Positions 1 to 5,251 of a stretch of 5,251 bases of DNA are shown here, in pieces. The position numbers were made by a program, and so were the translations under genes. Origin of the DNA: Bacteroidota bacterium. Lineage in GTDB: Bacteria; Bacteroidota; Bacteroidia; Bacteroidales; PXBB01. The notes beneath the pieces are model-generated. The model was given only the letters and a program-made list of their open reading frames with translations, ran no database searches and was not told where the DNA came from. The first letter of the stretch is position 1, and every line of letters starts with the position of its first letter. The stretch covers positions 1-5,251 of the forward strand of contig JAKIYU010000195.1 of assembly GCA_022708385.1 (NCBI GenBank), read 5' to 3'.

Positions 1-1848
1 GATTTAGCGCTCAGGGGAACTGTTTACACCCGTGGCAGCTGGGCTATGAAAGCGCTTTCGAACTATAACAAACGCTACAAATTCAATGGCAGCCTCGACC
101 TGAATTATGCCATTAATATTGACGGGGAGAAAGACCTGCCGGGCTATTCGAAGGGAAAAGATTTCTTTATCCGATGGAGCCATACACAAGATCCCAAAGC
201 ACGGCCCAACAGCCGTTTTTCTGCCAATGTCAATGCAGGGTCGAGCAATTATCACAAATACAATCCCAGCACGTCAAACGACTATCTCTCAAACACTTTT
301 CAATCGAATATTGCCTACCAGACAACCCTTTTCAGCAAATATAATTTTTCGGCCAATGTAAGGCACAGTCAAAATACCCTAAACAAAACCATCGACCTGA
401 GCCTGCCCGAAATTGCTTTTTCGGCCAACCGCTTTTACCCATTCCGAAATCCTAACCGAACAGGTAAGCCGAAATGGTACGAGAACATAAATGTGGGTTA
501 TAACATGAATGCCAAAAACGACCTCTCTGTGGCCGACTCCTTATTTTTTGAGGAAGAAAGCCTGAAGAAATTCCGTAATGGTATTAAACACACCATTCCG
601 ATAAACAGCTCCATAAAATTGTTGAAATATTTTTCTCTTAACAATAGCATAAACTACAACGAACGCTGGTATCTGAACACCATCGACCGGTACTGGACAA
701 ATGATATCAATCCCATCGATTCATCAGCCGGGTATGTTAAAACCGATACGCTGAGTGGCTTTAAGACCGCACGTGACTTTAATTTTTCTACGTCACTCAA
801 CACCAAACTTTATGGTATGTTTATGTTCAGGAAGGGGCCGGTTAAAGCCATAAGGCATGTGCTTACACCCAGTGTGGGTTTTATGTACCAACCCGATTTC
901 GGGCTGTATAAATGGGGCTATTACAGATATTATTTGCCAAAGGGCGCCGTTGCACCTGTAAGGTATTCCATTTTTGAAACGGGTATTTATGGGGCGCCCC
1001 CGGGAAACGAGTCAGGCAATATTACCTGGAGCCTTGCTAACAACCTGGAAATGAAAGTGAAAGCAAAAAACGACACAGCCAATGAACTTAAGAAAATCGT
1101 TCTTATAGATAATTTTACTATTTCTGGCGCTTACGATGTGGCTAAGGATTCGCTTAACTTTTCGAAAGTGATGCTGAGCGGGCGCACCGTGTTGTTCCGT
1201 AATTTTGATATACGTTATGCCGCCGCCCTCGACCCTTACATTACCGACTCTTCGGGACGCAACCTGAACACCCTTGAATGGGACATGAATAAGCGCTTGG
1301 CACGCCTTACCAACAGCGAGTGGGCTTTCGGCCTGAACTGGAATTATTCATCGGAAAAGTTAAAGAATAAAGGCAATGTCCCCGCACCAGCAACAGGAAG
1401 GCCGGCGGCAGGGACTGTAACGGAAACCGCAAAAGGCACACCCGAAGAAAAGCAAATGATTGAGAACCATCCCGAAGCGTATGTCGATTTCAATATTCCC
1501 TGGAACATCAACATTGCCTATACCCTCCGATATACAAATACCTTCCTCTACACAACCTTTCCGCCTGATAATAAAAAAGATTATATTCAGACCTTATCCT
1601 TTTACGGTGATGTCAATATCACCCCGAAATGGAAAATTGGTTTCCGCTCTGGCTATGACTTCGAAAACAAAGAATTTTCGTACACCACCATTGATATATA
1701 CCGCGACCTGCACTGCTGGGAATTAAAATTTAACTGGGTGCCTACCGGTTACCGTAAAAGCTGGAATGTGACCATCAATGTAAAAGCATCCGTATTACAA
1801 GACCTTAAGCTTACCAAGAAGAAAGATTGGCGGGATGCTTATTATTAA
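1..1848 (+). CDS. lptD: LPS-assembly outer-membrane protein LptD (Bacteroidota type), C-terminal part, 5' end cut by window
   Basis: The frame is open from base 1, so the Met at 46 is internal; 615 residues are visible before the TAA at 1846-1848. LptD is the outer-membrane beta-barrel that inserts lipopolysaccharide into the outer leaflet. Seen here: many alternating aromatic/polar strands rich in Tyr, Asn and Trp; the early block RGTVYTRGSWAM...YNKRYKFNGSL (residues 6-35 of the visible part); a WSHTQDPKARPNSRFSANVN block near residues 59-78; a Pro/Ala/Thr-rich loop around residues 459-480, followed by NHPEAYVDFNIPWN; and a C-terminal block with RDLHCWE (Cys572), NWVPTGYRKSW and VKASVLQDLKL. 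The chain ends in Tyr-Tyr, as expected for a barrel recognised by BAM. These blocks match my memory of the Bacteroidota LptD family, whose members are roughly 850-950 residues, so the signal peptide and periplasmic OstA/LptA-like domain should lie upstream. No frameshift or stop interrupts it. No clear rho-independent terminator follows the stop. Family assignment is strong; only the paralogue level is uncertain. Confidence 0.88.
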   Translation, partial: DLALRGTVYTRGSWAMKALSNYNKRYKFNGSLDLNYAINIDGEKDLPGYSKGKDFFIRWSHTQDPKARPNSRFSANVNAGSSNYHKYNPSTSNDYLSNTFQSNIAYQTTLFSKYNFSANVRHSQNTLNKTIDLSLPEIAFSANRFYPFRNPNRTGKPKWYENINVGYNMNAKNDLSVADSLFFEEESLKKFRNGIKHTIPINSSIKLLKYFSLNNSINYNERWYLNTIDRYWTNDINPIDSSAGYVKTDTLSGFKTARDFNFSTSLNTKLYGMFMFRKGPVKAIRHVLTPSVGFMYQPDFGLYKWGYYRYYLPKGAVAPVRYSIFETGIYGAPPGNESGNITWSLANNLEMKVKAKNDTANELKKIVLIDNFTISGAYDVAKDSLNFSKVMLSGRTVLFRNFDIRYAAALDPYITDSSGRNLNTLEWDMNKRLARLTNSEWAFGLNWNYSSEKLKNKGNVPAPATGRPAAGTVTETAKGTPEEKQMIENHPEAYVDFNIPWNINIAYTLRYTNTFLYTTFPPDNKKDYIQTLSFYGDVNITPKWKIGFRSGYDFENKEFSYTTIDIYRDLHCWELKFNWVPTGYRKSWNVTINVKASVLQDLKLTKKKDWRDAYY

Positions 1849-1902
1849 AATTAGAAATCTCGAAAAATTCCAAAAACTGTTTGCCCCCGATTAGTGCTTT
1901 AC

Positions 1903-1950
1903 CTAACAATATTCTAATATAAACTGTGAAGGATTAATGATAGAAATCAT
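1903..1950 (-). pseudogene. Possible scar of a PIN-domain toxin gene (15-codon remnant)
   Basis: A short minus-strand frame runs from an ATG at 1950-1948 to a TAG at 1905-1903 and reads MISIINPSQFILEYC. Its ATG lies inside the last codons of the antitoxin-like gene, in another frame, with a 17-base overlap. This is where the toxin of such pairs normally starts. The peptide resembles the extreme C-terminal strand and helix of PIN-family toxins (TIGR00305/COG1569 type), which usually end in a pattern like I-I-x-P-x-x-F-L-x-x-L. The N-terminal Asp-Thr-Asn motif and the rest of the roughly 130-residue PIN fold are absent. I infer that an internal deletion joined the toxin start to its last dozen or so codons. 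The match is short and chance remains possible; a comparison with intact relatives would decide. Confidence 0.35.
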
Positions 1951-2182
1951 TAATTTCTTGAAGTATTTGCTCAAGAATTTCGGGGTTAAGACCTTTTTCT
2001 TTAGCCTCAATGCTTAACTCATCCATGGTTTCAAAAAGTTTTTCTTTGGGAGTTTTCTTTCTGAAAAAAATATTTTTAAGCCAACGGTTAACAATAGCAT
2101 TTACTTTTTTTCTGTCTTCTGCAGTTGCTTGCATATAAGCTTTAGCTACATCAGGGTTTAGAAATATTGAAACTTGCTTCAT
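1934..2182 (-). CDS. Antitoxin-like small protein of a type II toxin-antitoxin family, apparently without its toxin
   Basis: This is an 82-residue protein starting at the ATG at 2182-2180. A TTG further upstream (2230-2228) would add a 16-residue hydrophobic tail (MGISYLFCFF...) that does not fit the family, so the internal Met is preferred; the A-rich leader before it (AAAAAATGAAACCATT) is usual for Bacteroidota, which rely little on Shine-Dalgarno pairing. The N-terminus, MKQVSIFLNPDVAKAY, resembles a short strand followed by a helix. The middle is helical and basic (RKKVNAIVNRWLKNIFFRKK). The C-terminal block, ETMDELSIEAKEKGLNPEILEQIL, matches the recurring D-E-I/L-x-x-E-A-x-x-x-G-L-x-P-E-I-L pattern of cyanobacterial and Bacteroidota antitoxin-like proteins usually paired with PIN toxins. 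In such pairs the antitoxin binds and blocks the RNase toxin and often represses its own operon. Here no full toxin follows: the downstream 85 bases run straight into the end of lptD. The gene itself looks intact, though its last four residues (DFYH) may come from the deletion junction. Function is inferred from pattern memory, not a search. Confidence 0.7.
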   Translation of the reverse strand: MKQVSIFLNPDVAKAYMQATAEDRKKVNAIVNRWLKNIFFRKKTPKEKLFETMDELSIEAKEKGLNPEILEQILQEINDFYH

Positions 2183-2231
2183 AATGGTTTCATTTTTTAC
2201 AAAAAAACAAAATAAATAAGAAATCCCCAAA

Positions 2232-2396
2232 TTAATAAGCAGCTATAAAATCTTCTATCCATTTGACAGACTGTTTAACAAACTCTTAACTAACTGACTG
2301 TGCGCCCTGACCTGAAAGTGTTTTTAATTTTTTCCTGACCGACACTCAGAAATTTTGAAATTCTGAATTCATATAAGGAAATTTGAATAATTTTAC
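2232..2396 (-). other. Decayed minus-strand reading frame or interspersed-repeat segment
   Basis: No intact gene lies between the antitoxin-like gene and the truncated ATPase. One minus-strand frame from 2396 to the TAA at 2234-2232 nevertheless reads as plausible protein, broken by two internal stops (TGA at 2348-2346, TAA at 2288-2286). Its pieces are VKLFKFPYMNSEFQNF, VSVRKKLKTLSGQGAQSVS and EFVKQSVKWIEDFIAAY. The centre (about 2297-2319) is locally more GC-rich than its surroundings, and CCTGACC occurs twice (2306-2312 and 2334-2340). It could be the relic of a small gene upstream of the antitoxin, or a dispersed repeat that happens to translate. I do not recognise a family. No convincing Bacteroidota-type promoter (TAnnTTTG) was found in front of the antitoxin. 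Confidence 0.25.
2346..2366. repeat. Imperfect palindrome of 21 bases
   Basis: TCAGAA and TTCTGA are arranged as inverted arms around a centre in which TTT and AAA can also pair if one A is bulged. It lies about 35 bases before the open part of the truncated ATP-binding gene and upstream of the antitoxin on the other strand. The size would suit an operator or a weak hairpin, but no T-run follows on either strand as a terminator would need, and no regulator is identified. It also overlaps one internal stop of the decayed minus-strand frame. Confidence 0.3.
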
Positions 2397-2400
2397 TTAA

Positions 2401-3126
2401 AACTTCTTACTATATGGCATTGAAAAAGAAGATGAATTGATTTTTACAAATTTAGGTGTTTTTATTCCTCAGAGTATTGAAAATGTAATTAAAGAAAATG
2501 CTCCTCAGGAGACGTATCGCAATCCTTTTTTAGTTACAGCAATGTTTAATTTAAAGATGGTGGATACTATTGGGAGCGGTATAAGACGCATGTTTAACTA
2601 TCAGCGTATAAGGTTCTTTCCTATGCCAGATTACGATTTTTCAGAAAACAGAGTAAAACTAACAATTACTGGTAAAGTCTTAGATATTGATTATGCCAAG
2701 ATACTTGCTCGTAATCCCGACTTAACACTTGAAGAAATAATACTGCTCGACAAAGTTCAAAAGAAAAAGAAACTGAAATCAGAAGAAATTGCTATACTAA
2801 AAGGACGTAAATTGATTGAAGGCAGAAAACCTAATTTTATAATTTCTGCGTCAGTTGCTGAGAAAACAGGACAGAAAGCAAACTATACTCTTTTAAAAGG
2901 AATTGATGACGATTATTGTAAAAAGATAATTGAAGATTATTTGATTAAATTTAAAAAAGCTAAAAACAAAGATTTAAAAATAGTATTAATAATAAATAAA
3001 TTACCTGATAGGTTATCGTATGAACAAAAGACTCACAAAATAAAAAATCTATTGCAAGCCATGAAAAAAGAACAAAGAATTAAAATTGATTTAGGTAGAT
3101 GCTGGATATTGAATAATCCATTATAG
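2401..3126 (+). pseudogene. 5'-truncated AlbA_2/GHKL-type ATP-binding protein (RecG-like annotation), C-terminal half only
   Basis: An open frame of 241 codons follows an in-frame TAA at 2398-2400 and ends at the TAG at 3124-3126. Visible blocks in order: EDELIFTNLGVFIPQSIENV (about 2431-2490); YRNPFLVTAMFNLKMVDTIG followed by SGIRRMF (2515-2595), typical of the last part of the ATPase domain; FFPMPDYDF; VKLTITGKVLDIDYAKIL; LDKVQKKKKL; LIEGRKPNFIISASVAEKTG; and a C-terminal winged-helix-like segment, LPDRLSYEQKTHKIKNLLQA. This order is that of the large ATP-binding protein family with an N-terminal AlbA_2 (Schlafen-like) domain, often annotated as RecG-like helicase or transcriptional regulator; full members are roughly 480-560 residues. 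The AlbA_2 domain and the ATP-binding N-box region are missing, and no other frame just upstream restores them. There is no ATG before the conserved region; the only early start would be a TTG (2437) inside a conserved strand. I therefore call it a remnant. The lack of stops suggests the truncation is fairly recent. It is far more AT-rich than lptD and alaS, consistent with acquisition by transfer. Confidence 0.8.
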
Positions 3127-3136
3127 ATTTGGGATA

Positions 3137-3178
3137 TTAGATGAAATTTAGATGAAATTTAGACGAAATTTAGATGAA
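3137..3178. repeat. 11-bp tandem repeat, 3.8 copies
   Basis: The unit TTAGATGAAAT is repeated at 3137-3147, 3148-3158, 3159-3169 (one T-to-C change at 3164) and 3170-3178 (partial). It begins 10 bases after the stop of the truncated ATP-binding gene. The period of 11 is not a multiple of three, so it is not a simple amino-acid repeat, and it is close to one helical turn. No role can be assigned; replication slippage is the simplest origin. Confidence 0.85.
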
Positions 3179-3354
3179 CTGAGCGTTTATGTATTTGATA
3201 TTCAAATATTTATAAAACAATTTATTCCGAACGATTTTTATTCAGTAATCCTTAACTAAACCACGTCACCCTATAGGCTACGCTAAAAAGATTGAAGTAT
3301 AATGTTGAAAGCTATATGCAAACTTGCTTTATAGTGCTTATGAACAAGAATGGA
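3179..3354. other. AT-rich intergenic DNA between the tandem repeat and the alaS stop
   Basis: No coding sequence is supported here. A short perfect hairpin of seven A/T-rich pairs with a three-base loop lies at 3192-3208 (TATTTGA-TAT-TCAAATA). On the alaS strand a second imperfect stem (3309-3316 with 3330-3339, two bases unpaired) follows the alaS stop by about 16 bases. It lacks a T-tract, so I do not call it a terminator. The segment 3318-3337 resembles the start of the antitoxin-like gene (see findings). Confidence 0.4.
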
Positions 3355-5251
3355 TTACAAAGCGTTTAATAGCGTTATAGCGGCATTAAAAGCTTTATCC
3401 ACGCCATTAAAGTCGCTGCCACCCGCTGTGGCAAAGAAGGGCTGGCCGCCGCCGCCGCCTTTTATTTCTTTAGCAATTTCGCGAATAATCTGCCCGGCAT
3501 TAAGTTTTTTGGTTTCAACAAGGTCATCGGTAATCAGCAGGCTTAAGTTGGTTTTATCGGCTGTTTTGCAGGCCAACAGGACCACCATGTTTTTTTGACT
3601 GCTTCTTAAAGCAAAGGCGATGTCTTTTACCGACTGCATATCGAGTGCAACAACTTTAGCTATGAACTGAATATTGTTGATAGTTTGAATTTCATTTAAA
3701 AGGTCTTTTTTTACATCTTCCAGTGCCGATTTTCTGAATTTTTCAAGTTCCTTGCCCAGTTTTTCATTTTCAGCAATCAGTTCTGTGAGAGATTTAATGA
3801 TGTCGGCCGGTTTTTTAAGCAGCTCGGCTATCTCGTTTTTAAAATGAACAAAGGTGTATAAATGGTTAAAAGCCGCAGCGCCTGTAAGGGCTTCTATACG
3901 GCGGGTGCCGGCAGCAATGGCCGATTCGGTCAGAATTTTAAACAAGCCGATATCTCCGGTAGCTTTAACATGGGTGCCGCCGCAGAGTTCCACGGAGAAG
4001 TTTCTGTCGAAGGCTATCACGCGTACATTTTCGCTGTATTTTTCACCAAACAGGGCCATGGCGCCCATGCCGACAGCTTCTTTGTACGACATTTGCCGGA
4101 TGTCGTCGGTAACTATGTTTTCGCGAATTTTTTCATTAACCATGTCTTCAACAGCTTTTATTTCCTCGTCTGTCATACGGGCATAATGCGAAAAGTCGAA
4201 TCTGAGACGTTGCTCATCCACCAGCGAGCCTTTCTGCTCGACATGCTTGCCCAGAATTTCCCTTAACGCTGCATGCAAAAGGTGGGTGGCAGAATGGTTT
4301 GCTGCCGTTTGTTTTCTTTTCTGCACATCGACAACAGCCCTGAAAGTGCCGTTTACCTGTGCAGGAAGCGCATCAGACAAGTGAATAATCAGGTTGTTTT
4401 CTTTTATCGTATTTATTATGGAAACTTTTTCGTTGCCTGCCAGCAATGTGCCTTTATCGCCAACCTGTCCGCCCGACTCTGCATAAAAGGGGGTATGGTC
4501 GAATACGAGGTGATATACTTCTTCATTCTTTGCGGTTACTTTTCTGAACTTCACAATTTTAACATCGGCTTCGGTGGTGTCGTAGCCTATAAAAACCGTG
4601 TCCTGCACCTTTTCTAAGTCAATCCAGTCGCTTATTTCGACATTAGCTGCCTTTTTTGAGCGTTCTTTCTGTGCATCCATACAAGTGTTAAAAGCTTTCA
4701 TGTCCACTTGCCACCCTATTTCCCTGGCCATCAGTACCGTAAGGTCAACAGGGAACCCATAGGTGTCGTACAGTTCAAAAGTAAATGCGCCTGATATGGT
4801 TTTTTGTGCAGAGCTTTCCTTTTCAATATAGTTTTCAAACTTACTCAAGCCGGAGGATAAGGTTTTGAGAAATGAAATTTCTTCCTGCTCAATGATACGT
4901 TGTATAAAATCTTTTTGCAGGCTTATTTCGGGGAAGAAAGCTCCCATTTGCGCCGAAAGGGTATCAACCAGTTTGTAAACGAAAGGTTCTTTCATATCGA
5001 GAAATACGTAGGCATACCTGATAGCTCTTCGCAGGATGCGGCGGATGACGTAACCGGCTTTGATGTTGGAGGGGAGTTGTCCGTCGGCAATACAGAACGA
5101 AACAGCTCTCAGGTGGTCGGCAATAACCCTCATGGCAATGTCTTTCCGGGTATCGGAACCGTATTGTGTGCCTGATAGCCGGGCAATGGTGTTGATGAGG
5201 GGGACAAAAACATCGGTGTCGTAATTGGACTTTTTGCCCTGCATAACCATA
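3355..5251 (-). CDS. alaS: Alanyl-tRNA synthetase, C-terminal ~630 residues, 5' end cut by window
   Basis: AlaRS charges tRNA-Ala with alanine in the cytoplasm and hydrolyses mischarged Ser- and Gly-tRNA-Ala. The frame is open to the window edge; 631 complete codons are visible, and the Met at 5250 is internal (MVMQGKKSNYDTDVF aligns near residue 250 of the E. coli enzyme). The class II aminoacylation domain is thus mostly outside the window. Counting from that Met: the helical tRNA-recognition domain with RVIADHLRAVSFCIADGQLP (41-60) and RRILRRAIRYAY (70-81); ELYDTYGFPVDLT (159-171); the editing domain with FYAESGGQVGDKG (255-267), zinc-site HSATH (His319, His323) and CGGTH (Cys423, His427); Gln339, in QKGS, and Cys423 match E. 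coli Gln584 and Cys666, known editing-site residues. A coiled-coil linker (about 470-520) leads to the C-Ala/DHHA1 domain with the glycine-rich GGGGGQPFFATAGGSDF (598-614). All key visible residues are present and there is no frameshift. The inferred full length, about 870-880, is normal. Convergent with lptD across the AT-rich gap. Confidence 0.97.
   Translation of the reverse strand, partial: MVMQGKKSNYDTDVFVPLINTIARLSGTQYGSDTRKDIAMRVIADHLRAVSFCIADGQLPSNIKAGYVIRRILRRAIRYAYVFLDMKEPFVYKLVDTLSAQMGAFFPEISLQKDFIQRIIEQEEISFLKTLSSGLSKFENYIEKESSAQKTISGAFTFELYDTYGFPVDLTVLMAREIGWQVDMKAFNTCMDAQKERSKKAANVEISDWIDLEKVQDTVFIGYDTTEADVKIVKFRKVTAKNEEVYHLVFDHTPFYAESGGQVGDKGTLLAGNEKVSIINTIKENNLIIHLSDALPAQVNGTFRAVVDVQKRKQTAANHSATHLLHAALREILGKHVEQKGSLVDEQRLRFDFSHYARMTDEEIKAVEDMVNEKIRENIVTDDIRQMSYKEAVGMGAMALFGEKYSENVRVIAFDRNFSVELCGGTHVKATGDIGLFKILTESAIAAGTRRIEALTGAAAFNHLYTFVHFKNEIAELLKKPADIIKSLTELIAENEKLGKELEKFRKSALEDVKKDLLNEIQTINNIQFIAKVVALDMQSVKDIAFALRSSQKNMVVLLACKTADKTNLSLLITDDLVETKKLNAGQIIREIAKEIKGGGGGQPFFATAGGSDFNGVDKAFNAAITLLNAL

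Noticed and set aside
4..1726. Open frames overlapping lptD (minus 4-255, plus 107-361, plus 1460-1726)
   Set aside because: They are shadows in other frames of the well-supported LptD coding sequence, with unlikely composition.
1850..1918. Inverted ATTAGAA/TTCTAAT after the lptD stop as a terminator
   Set aside because: Only seven pairs separated by about 55 bases, with no T-tract; not distinguishable from chance in AT-rich DNA.
2183..2230. Longer start (TTG at 2230-2228) for the antitoxin-like protein
   Set aside because: It adds a hydrophobic 16-residue extension not seen in this type of protein; the ATG at 2182-2180 begins exactly at the typical MKQVSIFLNP start.
2437..2439. TTG as a genuine start for the ATP-binding fragment
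   Set aside because: It falls inside the conserved EDELIFTN block, and family-like residues (GIEKEDE) continue upstream of it, so it is an internal Leu.
3309..3339. Hairpin downstream of alaS as a rho-independent terminator
   Set aside because: The stem is short, A/T-rich and bulged, and no run of T follows on the minus strand.
1849..3354. Search for an intact novel defence or mobile system in the gap
   Set aside because: No transposase, integrase, nuclease or complete ATPase is present; only one intact small gene and remnants are supported.
3350..5175. Several plus-strand open frames (3350-3598, 3854-4186, 3862-4266, 4273-4617, 4900-5175)
   Set aside because: All lie antisense to alaS, whose domains and catalytic motifs are continuous on the minus strand; the plus-strand products show no family features.

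Overview
The window looks like chromosomal DNA from a member of the Bacteroidota. Two housekeeping genes point there. One encodes the C-terminal part of a Bacteroidota-type LptD outer-membrane barrel, with a family-typical ending (RDLHCWE..., then VKASVLQDLKL, terminal YY). The other is an alanyl-tRNA synthetase gene with Bacteroidota-like phrasing (MVMQGKKSNYDTDVF). Both are cut by the window edges: lptD loses its 5' end at base 1, and alaS, on the minus strand, loses its 5' end at base 5251.

Layout: 1-1848 (+) lptD, C-terminal 615 codons. 1849-3354 is an AT-rich stretch of about 1.5 kb between the two convergent housekeeping genes. It holds an intact small antitoxin-like gene (1934-2182, minus). 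Overlapping its 3' end is a 15-codon reading frame (1903-1950, minus) whose peptide resembles the extreme C-terminus of a PIN-domain toxin. Next come a decayed minus-strand reading frame with two internal stops (2232-2396), a 5'-truncated AlbA_2/GHKL-type ATP-binding protein gene (2401-3126, plus), an 11-bp tandem repeat (3137-3178) and non-coding AT-rich DNA. 3355-5251 (-) is alaS, covering the tRNA-recognition, editing and C-Ala domains.

How it fits together: lptD (LPS export to the outer membrane) and alaS (tRNA-Ala charging and proofreading) are unrelated core functions that meet tail to tail. The gap between them appears to have collected accessory genes that then decayed: an antitoxin apparently without its toxin, a possible toxin scar, and the C-terminal half of a putative regulator or ATPase. 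I see no complete new multi-gene system. The most informative item is the antitoxin/toxin-scar arrangement, which suggests a type II toxin-antitoxin locus that lost its toxin by internal deletion. No tRNA, rRNA, CRISPR array, intact transposase or clear riboswitch was seen.
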